A stretch of 64,000 nt of DNA from Porphyromonadaceae bacterium W3.11 (GCA_030434245.1 JAUISX010000004.1:124001-188000), one strand, 5' to 3'. Positions 33,992-42,774 are shown, counted from the stretch's first letter. Made by a program: numbers and translations. Notes: generated by a model not told the origin, from the letters alone.

Positions 33992-34678
33992 TTGATTATG
34001 CAACAAGACTTAAGCCTTCAAAAAAGATTACCACAAGACTCCTACGAAAATCCTCTTGCTATAGCACATGGGATTAATCCAAGGCACTGGATTTCAGAGA
34101 AAGCAAAAGCCTATTCCTACTTTACGAATGGATTTCCAGAAGATTTTGATAAACTTGAAGTAGAATATCATCACCCTGAAAATGGGTGGCTTAGGACAGT
34201 GTTCTATAAAAATGGAGAGAAACTACTTGATGTTCCATTAAATGATTGGAATGATCCTCTTGTTTCAATAGTTGACTGGTTAGAAGAGTTAATAGAGGAG
34301 CACGAAGACTTAAATGACAAAACCCTTCACATTGATTGTGACCTTGGGCTACATTTTGTACTTCACTATGAGCCTCTAAACGCACGTAATGTAGAATATG
34401 GAATACTTTTCATTTATGGCTCTTGGACAGAGGACTATGAGGAGAGCTGCTTTTCTGTTTTCTGTACAAAGCTAGATATCATAAATGCGATATATACCCC
34501 AATGATTAAACATTGGATGGACTTATCTGAGAAATTTCCAAGAGGGCATAGCGAAGATTGGCATGACTGGGAGCTCTCCTTCAAGTCAATTGACTGTCCA
34601 GAAGAAATGCTCCAGTATATAAGACGCACATCTATTGAAAGCTACCTCCGAATGAGGTTTCCAACCCTTAAACTATAG
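33992..34678 (+). CDS. orphan acidic cytoplasmic protein
   Basis: Not recognised. The 228-residue protein is acidic, has no signal peptide or membrane helix, and is rich in aromatic residues (HWISEKAKAYSYFTNG, IFIYGSWTEDYEES, DWHDWELSF). The size, acidity and placement are like immunity proteins of toxin systems, but no toxin partner is next to it. It has its own promoter, and base composition is lower in GC than the mob genes. It is convergent with the LRR gene. Confidence 0.6.
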   Translation: MIMQQDLSLQKRLPQDSYENPLAIAHGINPRHWISEKAKAYSYFTNGFPEDFDKLEVEYHHPENGWLRTVFYKNGEKLLDVPLNDWNDPLVSIVDWLEELIEEHEDLNDKTLHIDCDLGLHFVLHYEPLNARNVEYGILFIYGSWTEDYEESCFSVFCTKLDIINAIYTPMIKHWMDLSEKFPRGHSEDWHDWELSFKSIDCPEEMLQYIRRTSIESYLRMRFPTLKL

Positions 34679-34734
34679 AAATAATGAAGTCAGACTATGT
34701 TTTAGAGAGCAAAGGGCTATCCTTGATTTATTGG

Positions 34735-36384
34735 TCATAAGGGACAAATGTTTTTGAAGCCCCACCAAGATGCTTTATAGGCTTCTATGCTTTCAGAAGG
34801 TACATATAAGACACAATTTTTGATATCTCCAGAAAATATCCTTTGCTTATTCTGACCTGCATCTATTATCTCTGGTGGGGTCAGTGCATGTACAATCATA
34901 CTCTCTAAGCTTTCACAATCATCAAAAGCTCTAAAGTCAATTTTGTTGAAACTCTTAGGAATATCAAACTCCCTAAGTCTTGTGCAGCTATCAAAGGCTC
35001 TATAACCAATTTCAAGAAGTCCATCTGGTAGAGTGATAGATTGAAGCTTCGATAATCCCCAGCAGAATAATGGACCTATAATTTTGGTATCCTTATCTAT
35101 ATTCAGAGTTTCTTCGCTCCGACCATACACACATATCGCTTTATACTTATCTTTGGTATAAAGCACTCCATTATAGGCTATTAAGTATGGATTGTCTATG
35201 TCCACTTCCAGTTCAAAAGAGGAGTTAGCTACTCTTACTGCTTCACATTTCTCTGGATTGACTTCTCGTACTGTTTTGGGGATATATAGATACTTGAGAT
35301 GATTGCAATTACATAAATCATCATTAATAACCTCAAGACCATCATTGAGAATAATTTCTTCAAGACCATGAGACCAACTCAATGCAACCGATTCGATCAC
35401 TCTTACTGATTCGGGGAGAGTGATTCTTTTTAGGTTAAGCGTTCCTGCAAAAATCTGCTCGCTTAAAACCTTAATACTATTTGATAGCTTTACCCGAGTT
35501 AAACTTGAACAGTATCTGAAGGCAAGCTTCCCTATTTCGGTGACCGAATCAGGAATTTTCACTTCAAGGAGGTTCTCACAAAACTGGAAGGACCATCCTT
35601 CAATAACCTTTAAGGATGGTGGGAAAGATATTGATGAGATATTAGAGCCCGAAAAAGATCCTTCTCCTATACACTCTGTTCCTCCTATTACTTCATAATG
35701 ACTATTCTTATACCCACTAGGAAAAGCTACGACTCTCTTCTTATCACGACTGTAGATGACGCCATCAATGGTTATAAAATAAGGATTGCCTGGATCTACA
35801 GTGAATCGTTCTATTCCATTACAACCAAGAAATGCTCCATTCCCAATATGAGACACATTCTTAGGAATACATATTTCTCTAAGGCTTATACAATCACTAA
35901 ATGCGAAGCTTCCAATTTCTTTTAATCCTGCAGGCAGATTTATCTCTTCTAATTTCTCATTATTAGAAAATGAACTATCAGATAATTTTTCTAATGTATC
36001 AGGCAGAACAACTCTTTTGAGCTTTTCGGAATTTGAAAAGGCATCAAATTCATTAGTTTCTATGATATTCTTCGGGAAAATCAGTTCCTCGAGCTTTGAG
36101 TAGTATGCAAAACCACCAAAAAAAGAATCATCTACTAAAACACACTCTCCCAAATCAAGTATCTTCAGGAATGGTGGTTCATCATAGTATGTAATACGAT
36201 TATCTTCAAGGTCAAACTCTCCAGAAGTAGTGCACATATCATCTAGCACATCAAAGACATCACGATTGTTTATCTCTCCAACTATCTTAAGATGAGTCAA
36301 AGTCATCTTTTCTTCCTCAGTGATCAACGTGCTTAGAGTACCTGCTTCCTCAATATAGATGGTTTTCTTTGCTCCCATATTCAA
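34735..36384 (-). CDS. BspA-like leucine-rich repeat (LRR_5) protein without signal peptide
   Basis: At least ten LRR_5 units in 549 residues with the Treponema/BspA pattern (LKRVVLPDTLEKLSDSSFS; LREICIPKNVSHIGNGAF; LLEVKIPDSVTEIGKLAF). Two irregular inserts carry VIYSRDKKRVVAFPSG and VLYTKDKYKAICV, also known from BspA-like proteins. Most BspA-like proteins are secreted; here the N terminus (MNMGAKKTIYIEEAG) has no signal peptide, lipobox or C-terminal sorting domain, so I place it in the cytoplasm. Start could be Met1 or Met3. It has its own promoter. The role is unknown; intracellular ligand or phage sensing is speculation. Confidence 0.8.
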   Translation of the reverse strand: MNMGAKKTIYIEEAGTLSTLITEEEKMTLTHLKIVGEINNRDVFDVLDDMCTTSGEFDLEDNRITYYDEPPFLKILDLGECVLVDDSFFGGFAYYSKLEELIFPKNIIETNEFDAFSNSEKLKRVVLPDTLEKLSDSSFSNNEKLEEINLPAGLKEIGSFAFSDCISLREICIPKNVSHIGNGAFLGCNGIERFTVDPGNPYFITIDGVIYSRDKKRVVAFPSGYKNSHYEVIGGTECIGEGSFSGSNISSISFPPSLKVIEGWSFQFCENLLEVKIPDSVTEIGKLAFRYCSSLTRVKLSNSIKVLSEQIFAGTLNLKRITLPESVRVIESVALSWSHGLEEIILNDGLEVINDDLCNCNHLKYLYIPKTVREVNPEKCEAVRVANSSFELEVDIDNPYLIAYNGVLYTKDKYKAICVYGRSEETLNIDKDTKIIGPLFCWGLSKLQSITLPDGLLEIGYRAFDSCTRLREFDIPKSFNKIDFRAFDDCESLESMIVHALTPPEIIDAGQNKQRIFSGDIKNCVLYVPSESIEAYKASWWGFKNICPL

Positions 36385-36409
36385 AATATTTTGCTCTCCG
36401 TAAAGATAC

Positions 36410-36417
36410 CAAACATA
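36410..36417 (-). promoter_or_regulatory. -7 box for the LRR gene
   Basis: The minus strand reads TATGTTTG, about 26 bases ahead of the first start codon. Confidence 0.5.
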
Positions 36418-36588
36418 GCGTGAATATTAGCACTTTATGCTAAAATCTTAGTCTAAATTGTGTACTCAAGCATGGAAGCTAACCTTTTATTTTAGAGGTG
36501 TACCGACAAATCGGTTGCGAGCTGAGAATGAAGTAGATACAAAAGAAGGGAAATGACGGGAAAGTAGTATATTTGCATGTGAGCAGGC

Positions 36589-36708
36589 GTGCGGTACTTT
36601 CGTATAGATAAAGTGTAATATATTGATTTTCAATAGTGGCACTATTTCTCGGCAAAGTACAAAAGTAGAATCAGGGGTACATTTCGGATACAAAAAAGGA
36701 AGCGGTAC
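36589..36708 (-). repeat. paired GTACCGC motifs, right end of element
   Basis: Reverse-strand GTACCGCAC (36589-36597) and GTACCGCT (36701-36708): the same 9-mer and 8-mer variants as at 6553-6572, in opposite orientation, about 30 kb away. Confidence 0.4.
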
Positions 36709-36916
36709 AAATGCTATTTGGCTGAGTAACATAAAACAAGCATTTGTGGGGCGTTGGTGAAAAGTCTCCGTGTACCGATTAAAACGCTAAAAAGCTGAGT
36801 GTCTGATAGGTGAATAGAGTGCATCGTAAAACATACCTAACAGATGTACAAAAATATTTCTTCTTGGGGTTCGCTAATAATAATCACCAATGAAAACAGT
36901 TAAGCCAATCTGAAAG

Positions 36917-36982
36917 TTATCCATAAGTTACTTAGTGGTGGGCTTGGTCATCTATAGAATACCCATTTCCTTGCTTGCAAAT
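36917..36982 (+). promoter_or_regulatory. 67-bp conserved cis-module, copy 3 (decayed)
   Basis: Very close to 16092-16158, with one base deleted in the TTTGCTTGCAAAT block. It precedes the broken excisionase-like gene. Confidence 0.55.
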
Positions 36983-37024
36983 AATCAACAATACGGGGCA
37001 ACTCAGACTAATTATTAGTAGCAT

Positions 37025-37374
37025 ATGGAAAAGCAGATTTCATTTGATGAGCTACCGAAAGCGGTAAGCGAACTGACCTATCAAATCTCAACTCTTACAG
37101 AGGTGGTATCCGCCCTACAATCATCTAATCCGAGTGAAAAGACTCTTATAGGTATAGATGAAGCGTGCGAAATCCTTCACAAAGCCAAACCTCCCATTTA
37201 TGCCCTTACTATCCCTGCCTACAAGCGAGGAAAGAAGCTCTACTTCTATAGTGGGAGAAACTAATTCAGTGGGTTGAGAGAGGACTAAAAGGAGTTTAAT
37301 AGTCAATTTTATCAGAAAAAATTTTAGCTGCTTTGCAAGCCAATGTCCGCAATAAGTCTAAATCAATTAAGACA
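37025..37374 (+). pseudogene. decayed copy of the excisionase-like HTH gene
   Basis: Closely similar to 16202-16561 from MEKQISFDELPKAVSELT onward. Residues equivalent to VRKGA are missing inside the recognition helix, and a frameshift after KKLYFYS brings a stop at 37264. Homology continues out of frame to about 37374 (NVRNKSKSIK). With the cis-module before it, about 460 bases duplicate the block at 16083-16561. It is a remnant of a related element or of an internal duplication. Confidence 0.85.
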
Positions 37375-37506
37375 TAATACGCGAGTTCAATTTAAGCAAC
37401 TGTATCAAAAGCCTCATTATCAATAAATTTCAGGGTTAAGGAATATTTTAGAATCAAGTCGCACACAATATTGCGTACTAGAGGACACACCTTTTGCGGG
37501 ATGAAA

Positions 37507-37541
37507 TGCTTCTCATATGAACAAATAATTTTTCACATGAG
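37507..37541. repeat. palindromic intergenic repeat, copy 1
   Basis: TTCTCATATGAAC ... ATTTTTCACATGAG resembles 58879-58911 (TTCTCATATAAAAG ... ATTTTTCCTATGAG). The IS element begins within its right arm. Confidence 0.4.
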
Positions 37542-37595
37542 GGTGTGTCAAAACCTAGTTTTGATGCATCCTCAATTTTTTTGATAGGGTGTGTC

Positions 37596-39278
37596 CTAAG
37601 CAGCTACGAGATGTTTTAGAATTTGGTTTTCCTCTAAAAGTAGGTTGTTAGTGACTAAAAATGGATGATTTGGGCAAGAATGAGGTGTATTATCCATGTT
37701 TTTTGGGTTTTTCGCCATCATAGAGCATAGTTTCTTGACATTGAATGCTATGGCAAAGAAGGCAAAGTCCATAGTGACCTTGTCTTGACCGAAGTGTCGA
37801 AAGCGTTTGTAGCTCATATTGTATTTCATTTGACCGAATACTGATTCTGGCTCTACACATCGTCGTCCTCGATGTCTTAGTCCTTCTTCGGAGGTAAGGA
37901 GTTGGTTTGCTTTCTTTTTGTACTCATTGAGTCTGTGATTGACCTCTATGATTCGATTGCCTTTTGCCTTAAAACATAGTCCTCTGAGTGGACATCCTTT
38001 GCACCTCGCAGCCTTATATCTCGCACTCTCAGTAGTGTATCCGCTTGCTGTCTTGCCTCTCTTTGTCCCGATACGCCTCATCCTTTGTCCCATCGGGCAG
38101 ACATAGTAATCTCCTTCTTTGCTGTAGTATAGCGATGAGGGCTGAAATGGGTCGGGCTTATAGCGAGGACGATGCTCAATATGGAAGCGATTGTATTTGA
38201 CAAAGGGTGTTGTACCAGACTCTTCCATAAAACGATAGTTCTCTTCCGAGCCATAGCCAGAGTCGGCTACAACAGTAGAGGGCAAATCACCATAACGGTC
38301 TTGGTGGAATTGAAGAAAAGGGATAAATGTGAGGGTGTCAGTAGGATTGTAGAAGAGTCCAAAGTTGGTAATAAATTGCTGATTCGTAGCTATTTGTAAA
38401 TTGTAACCTGGCTTGGTTTGACCATTTCTCATGGCATCCTCCTTCATACGCATAAAGGTGGCAGAGGGGTCGGTCTTGGAGTAGGAGTTGCGATCCTCGA
38501 GTTTTTCCAGCTTCTCGTCATACTCCATAAGTTTAGCCTTATGCTCTTCTAGTTGCTTGATCTGCTTCTTCCTCTCTCTTATTTTCTTTTTCTCCTCCTT
38601 GTTGACTGGTTCCGGGGTTCTCTCTAGTTCTGCTTTGAAGGTGGTCACCAGCTCTGAAAGTTGTTCCGCTGTAATCTCTACTTCTTCGCTACCCTCGCTA
38701 TTCTCTTGAGCAATACAATCATCGATTTGAGAGAGCAATGCCTTTAGCTTTTCCTGAAGTTTGGCTCGATTTCGTTCCACGCTCTTCCGCCACACAAAGG
38801 TGTATTTATTGGCTTTGGATTCTATCTTAGTGCCATCGATATACTCCACATCAAGACTGATAAAACCTCTCTCTGCAAGTAACAATACCATCTGTGAGAA
38901 GACCTTATTGATCTCTCCTTTTACACGATTACGAAACCTATTGATGGTGATAAAATCTGGTTTTTCATACCCTGCAAGCCAGATGAAGTGGACATCTCTT
39001 TTGAGGGCTTGCTCAATCTTCCTGCACGAGTAGATGTTATTCATGTAGGCGTAGATAATCACCTTGAGCATCATCTTGGGGTGGTAGGGGTGGCGACCTA
39101 TCTTACTGTACAAGCCCTTAATATTCTCAATCTCAATAGCATCGATAATGGCATTGACCACTCTCACTGGATCATTAGCACAAATATCCTCGTCAAGCCT
39201 TTGAGGAAAAAGCATTGACCTATTGTGTATGTATGGACGAAATTGTATCTTTGTCATAGTTAATTTATTGATATACAT
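37596..39278 (-). CDS. IS1182-family transposase
   Basis: A 560-residue DDE transposase with the DUF772 N-terminal domain (PYHPKMMLKVIIYAYMNNI, then KPDFITINRFRNR), a long coiled-coil insert (about 170-265), catalytic acidic residues around VEYIDGTKIES and VVADSGYGSEENY, and the four-cysteine-like DDE_Tnp C terminus (YVCPMGQRM, RCKGCPLRGLC). The frame is complete. The first residues could start at Met1 or at MTKIQF. Confidence 0.92.
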   Translation of the reverse strand: MYINKLTMTKIQFRPYIHNRSMLFPQRLDEDICANDPVRVVNAIIDAIEIENIKGLYSKIGRHPYHPKMMLKVIIYAYMNNIYSCRKIEQALKRDVHFIWLAGYEKPDFITINRFRNRVKGEINKVFSQMVLLLAERGFISLDVEYIDGTKIESKANKYTFVWRKSVERNRAKLQEKLKALLSQIDDCIAQENSEGSEEVEITAEQLSELVTTFKAELERTPEPVNKEEKKKIRERKKQIKQLEEHKAKLMEYDEKLEKLEDRNSYSKTDPSATFMRMKEDAMRNGQTKPGYNLQIATNQQFITNFGLFYNPTDTLTFIPFLQFHQDRYGDLPSTVVADSGYGSEENYRFMEESGTTPFVKYNRFHIEHRPRYKPDPFQPSSLYYSKEGDYYVCPMGQRMRRIGTKRGKTASGYTTESARYKAARCKGCPLRGLCFKAKGNRIIEVNHRLNEYKKKANQLLTSEEGLRHRGRRCVEPESVFGQMKYNMSYKRFRHFGQDKVTMDFAFFAIAFNVKKLCSMMAKNPKNMDNTPHSCPNHPFLVTNNLLLEENQILKHLVAA

Positions 39279-39304
39279 AAAGATACAAAATCTTTATGAT
39301 ATAG

Positions 39305-39336
39305 AAAAGCCCCAGCTTGTGAAAGTTGGGGCTTTT
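39305..39336. terminator. terminator hairpin upstream of the transposase gene
   Basis: AAAAGCCCCA and TGGGGCTTTT form a strong stem with T-runs on both strands. It lies between the IS right end and the transposase start, where it would block outside transcripts from entering the gene. Confidence 0.75.
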
Positions 39337-39510
39337 GTCGCAAAATAAGAGGGTGCGTCAAAAAAATTAGTTTTGACACACCCTCATAGAGTGTCTTTTG
39401 ACTGAAAAGTCCCCCTCCATTTACATAGCTTTTTTATTCCTGATCATGTAGCCAGCACGTGTACTTCCACTCTTTTCATGGTCTACAATGCGGAGGGATT
39501 TACAAGAAAG

Positions 39511-41196
39511 TTAATGGGTTGTGAGTTGTTGGTAACCACTCTGGAAGTATGAGCGATTATAATCCTTTTCCCTTAAAATTGTTTTGTCTTCCATTACGAT
39601 ATCTAGGTCTAGTGCCACCTCTGAAGTATTGATCCTTCTACCCGCCTCTTTTTCGATCTTCTTACATACGACAATTAATTCTTCAAGTGGACGTTTATCC
39701 CTAATGCGAATAACACTATTGAGGTACATCTTTCCGGAACCATTGATATCCTCTGTTTGGTAAAAATCTGAGAACTCCGCTTTCTTCCACTCTTTGGATA
39801 TGATAGCTCTAATCTCCTTTTCATTCGATAAATTAGTGCTCCCAACAGAGATAAAATAGTCTGATAAGAATGGTCTTCCGATTCCTTCTAAACGCTTCGA
39901 AATAAGGATCTGCATCACACCTCGAATCGCCAGGTAGGTAACAAAGGCTGCCCAAAGTGCATGATTTTTATTTGCAATAGGAAGGAAAAAGTATAGCATA
40001 AAGAATACAACGACCGCACAGAACATACTTAAGAGCATGGATCTGGTAGCCGTAACCCCAATGAAGATACCATCATATAAGAAGGCTATATATCCTGTAA
40101 ATGGGAGAATAAAGACCCAGAAGATGTACTCCTTGGCTTTAGCAATAACCTCTGCTTTATCGGTTAGAATATTAAGCAGTAAATCTGAGCCAATAAAATA
40201 GATCAGGGAGGTGGCGAGTGCTAAGAAAAATCCCCATGTAATCAGCTTGCGTATGGCTAGATTGAGATGCTTGCGATCTTTCATCCCAAAGAAATGCCCC
40301 ACTACTGCTTCTGCTGCAAAGGCGAATCCATCTATAAAGTAACTAAAGAGCGTGAAGAACTGATAGAGAAGAGCATTAGCGGCTAGAATGAGAGCCCCCT
40401 GCTGTGTTCCGGCATAGGTGAAAAACACAGAAACCAGGGCTAGTAGCATGGTGCGTAGTAAGATATTGATGTTCGTGCCAAAATACCGCTTTAACCCTCT
40501 CTTGAGATGAGTTAACGAAGTGGGCAACTCTACCTTCTTAGTCTTAATAAAGAGGAAGAACGCACCTAATCCTAATAATATTGCTCCCATATACTGAGCA
40601 CACAATGTCCCAGTCGCGATACCATCGATACCGCTATTGTACCCGATGACTAAAGAAGCACTGATAATGATATTGATGATGTTAGTGGCAATACTTACGA
40701 TCATTGGCCACCATGTATTCTGCATGCCTAGGAGCCATCCGTTCAGTGCATAACTACAAAGAGAGGCTGGAGCTCCCCAAATAACAATATTGTAATAGAT
40801 TGTGACATACTTGGAGAGGAGTGGATCTGGATTCATTAAAGCCAACGTCAAGTCCCTAAGAGGCACCTGCATTAGGATTATTAAGATCCCAGCTACAAAG
40901 CCTATAAAGAGCGATTGCAAAAGATTCCGACCCATCGCTCGTCTATTCCCTTCCCCATGTGCTTGAGCAGTAAGTCCAGTTGTCCCCATTCGTAAGAATG
41001 AGAAATTCCAATAAATAAGGTTGAATATGGTGGTTGCAATTGTTATACCTCCTATAGCATAAGCATCTTGCAGATGCCCAGCAAGAGCTAAATCGACCAT
41101 CCCAAGTAAAGGGATCGTGAGATTACTTAGAATATTTGGGAGGGCTAGATTTAGTATCTTCCTATTTAATCCCCTAGAGGTAACAACGGTCTCCAT
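39511..41196 (-). CDS. MATE family efflux transporter (DinF-like) with C-terminal extension
   Basis: Inner-membrane sodium- or proton-driven exporter. Twelve hydrophobic helices fill residues 10-440 with MATE features (NLALPNILSNLTIPLLGMVDLALAG at the start, split here by family pattern; GTTGLTAQAHGEG). An additional cytoplasmic tail of about 120 residues (445-561) is unusual for MATE proteins. The gene starts five bases after queA ends, so the two are co-transcribed. Substrate unknown. Confidence 0.9.
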   Translation of the reverse strand: METVVTSRGLNRKILNLALPNILSNLTIPLLGMVDLALAGHLQDAYAIGGITIATTIFNLIYWNFSFLRMGTTGLTAQAHGEGNRRAMGRNLLQSLFIGFVAGILIILMQVPLRDLTLALMNPDPLLSKYVTIYYNIVIWGAPASLCSYALNGWLLGMQNTWWPMIVSIATNIINIIISASLVIGYNSGIDGIATGTLCAQYMGAILLGLGAFFLFIKTKKVELPTSLTHLKRGLKRYFGTNINILLRTMLLALVSVFFTYAGTQQGALILAANALLYQFFTLFSYFIDGFAFAAEAVVGHFFGMKDRKHLNLAIRKLITWGFFLALATSLIYFIGSDLLLNILTDKAEVIAKAKEYIFWVFILPFTGYIAFLYDGIFIGVTATRSMLLSMFCAVVVFFMLYFFLPIANKNHALWAAFVTYLAIRGVMQILISKRLEGIGRPFLSDYFISVGSTNLSNEKEIRAIISKEWKKAEFSDFYQTEDINGSGKMYLNSVIRIRDKRPLEELIVVCKKIEKEAGRRINTSEVALDLDIVMEDKTILREKDYNRSYFQSGYQQLTTH

Positions 41197-41201
41197 CTTC
41201 T

Positions 41202-42428
41202 TTATCCCTCTTTCCTCTTTAAGATTGAGCCATCACCATAACTAAGGAAGCGATAATCATTATCTAAGGCATAATCATATACTTTTCTCCACTCTTCACC
41301 TATAAATGCTGCTACTAGCAACAGTAAAGTGCTATGTGGTTGATGGAAATTAGTGATGAGATAATCAACTATTCTCCACTTGAATGAAGGCATGATAATA
41401 ATCCGTGTCTGTCCAATAAGGTTTTGTAGTCCTTTGCTCTTCAGATCATTAATGATAGCATCTAATGCTTCAACTGTCTCATAATTGTAAGTCCTATCAT
41501 AGGGTGCCCATTGCTCTACCTGGTAGGGCTTTTCAGCCTTTTCTAAGACATTAACTCCCATGTAGAATAGACTCTCTAGTGTACGTGTGCTAGTAGTACC
41601 TACGGCTATAACTTTTTGGTGATTGGCTATAGCCATTCGAATCTTTTCAAGCTGGGGAAGAGGTATAGATATGACCTCGGAGTGCATGGGGTGGTCCGCC
41701 ATCGTTTTGCTCTTGACAGGTAAAAATGTACCCGCACCCACGTGTAGTGTCACTGGAGCAAAAGAGACGTTTCTCTCTTTTAATTGATTGAGCAATGGTT
41801 CATCAAAATGAAGTCCAGCGGTAGGAGCAGCTACTGACCCTTCGTATTGAGCGTAAACCGTCTGATAATCCTCAAGATCACTTTCTTCCGTCTCTCTATT
41901 TAGATAAGGAGGAATAGGCAACTCGCCTATTTCATCAAGTATCTCTGCAAATGACTGGTCTCCAGTCCACTCAAATCTAATGAGTTCTCCAGTATCTACC
42001 TCTACATCCTTTACTCGAGTCACCTCTAGAGTCTCTCCATTCTTAAGGGTTCTTGATAGAGTCGGCTCTTTCCACTTTCTGGACTGTCCCACGAGGCAAT
42101 GCCACACAACAGAGTCTCTACTAGCAAGAGATTCTTCATAGAGTTGGGGAAGATGAGGCTCCAAGCAGAAGATCTCTATCCTAGCACCTGTCGCTCGAAA
42201 AAACTCCATCCTCGCCTGAATGACCTTTGTGTCGTTCATAACCATCAAAGGCATATCTGGGAGTAATCCTGGCAATTCACTAAAGCGATGGGTATTGATA
42301 GAGCCATCGCTATACGATAGAAGCTTTGCATTCACCCGTTCTGCAGTTGGCTTTTTAGCTATTCGCTCATCAGGTAAATCGTATGAATAATCTTCTATCC
42401 TTATTTCTTTTGGGTTATACGCTTTCAT
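41202..42428 (-). CDS. queA: S-adenosylmethionine:tRNA ribosyltransferase-isomerase
   Basis: Makes epoxyqueuosine in tRNA from preQ1 and AdoMet. Family motifs are present: YDLPDERIAKKP, MVMNDTKVIQARM, VAAPTAGLHF, TLHVGAGTFLPV and NFHQPHSTLLLLVAAF. At 408 residues it is longer than the usual ~350, with an N-terminal extension of about ten residues and a central insert. The only start is the ATG at 42428, directly next to a TATCTTTG box, so the mRNA may be nearly leaderless. Confidence 0.95.
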   Translation of the reverse strand: MKAYNPKEIRIEDYSYDLPDERIAKKPTAERVNAKLLSYSDGSINTHRFSELPGLLPDMPLMVMNDTKVIQARMEFFRATGARIEIFCLEPHLPQLYEESLASRDSVVWHCLVGQSRKWKEPTLSRTLKNGETLEVTRVKDVEVDTGELIRFEWTGDQSFAEILDEIGELPIPPYLNRETEESDLEDYQTVYAQYEGSVAAPTAGLHFDEPLLNQLKERNVSFAPVTLHVGAGTFLPVKSKTMADHPMHSEVISIPLPQLEKIRMAIANHQKVIAVGTTSTRTLESLFYMGVNVLEKAEKPYQVEQWAPYDRTYNYETVEALDAIINDLKSKGLQNLIGQTRIIIMPSFKWRIVDYLITNFHQPHSTLLLLVAAFIGEEWRKVYDYALDNDYRFLSYGDGSILKRKEG

Positions 42429-42744
42429 GCAGCAAAGATACCATATTCATCGTTATTATTCACCACTTTAGGCACATAGAGGAACTCCATAGATGACGGT
42501 TACGAGATGATTGATTATTTCCCTATAAATAACTAATAAGCACCCTATATGGCTACGATTCACCTCTTTGTAAGGGAACAACGACTTCCCGGCACTTCCT
42601 CAGCATCCCATATCTCTACGACTGCAATGGTAATGAACAGTTATCTAGTCGAGTCTGAAAAAATGACAAGAATTTTTTGGGGATATTACCTACAATACCC
42701 TTTTATGTGTTATTAAGTATGCACTAGGATTTTTGATATAAAAA
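42429..42744. other. intergenic region between queA and tonB terminator
   Basis: Beyond the queA promoter I see no gene, RNA or clear repeat in these ~300 bases. Confidence 0.4.
42433..42440 (-). promoter_or_regulatory. -7 box abutting the queA start codon
   Basis: The minus strand reads TATCTTTG, ending five bases before the ATG. Transcription would start at or within a few bases of the start codon. Confidence 0.5.
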
Positions 42745-42774
42745 AACTGTAGTATCCAGCTGGATACTACAGTT
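42740..42774 (-). terminator. terminator of tonB
   Basis: AACTGTAGTATCCAG directly followed by its complement CTGGATACTACAGTT is a 15-pair perfect inverted repeat; on the minus strand a run of T follows. Confidence 0.85.

Larger units (their letters stand above)
36385..36916. other. non-coding right-end region of the element
   Basis: About 530 bases without a credible gene. It holds the LRR promoter, then GTACCG (36500), GTGCGGTAC (36589-36597), AGCGGTAC (36701-36708) and GTACCG (36772). The GTGCGGTAC and AGCGGTAC motifs mirror the pair at the left end (6553-6572). The short open frames on the minus strand have no family resemblance. Confidence 0.5.
6440..37380. mobile_element. ~31 kb accessory region, probable integrative mobilizable element
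   Basis: Between mnmE and matE sit a tyrosine integrase with an HTH partner, excisionase-like, DUF3987 and DUF6371 replication-type genes, MobC plus a relaxase, and cargo: HipBA, phase-variable type I restriction-modification, RhuM, Fic and a BspA-like LRR protein. There are no conjugation (Tra) genes, so transfer would need a helper. Exact ends are not proven: I found no clear direct repeat of the mnmE tail at the right side. Mirrored GTACCGCT/GTACCGCAC motifs at 6553-6572 and 36589-36708 suggest that the ends lie just outside these positions. It may be a composite of two elements. Confidence 0.6.
37537..39387 (-). mobile_element. IS1182-family insertion sequence
   Basis: 1851 bases bounded by inverted repeats ATGAGGGTGTGTCAAAAC (37537-37554 and, reversed, 39370-39387). 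Each end also folds on itself through a second inverted copy nearby (TTTTGATGCATCCTC on the left, GAGGGTGCGTCAAAA on the right). One intact transposase gene is present. An outward target duplication is not clear. It lies between the decayed element remnant and matE. Confidence 0.85.

Noticed and set aside
36487-36732. 81-codon minus-strand frame between the LRR gene and the element end
   Set aside because: No recognisable family, no promoter or ribosome site, and it covers the GTACCGC motifs; treated as non-coding.
6440-39510. Direct repeat of the mnmE tail (TGCATCGGCAAGTAA) as attR
   Set aside because: I looked for it around 36.4-39.5 kb and found only short chance matches such as TGCATCG near 36822; not enough for a call.
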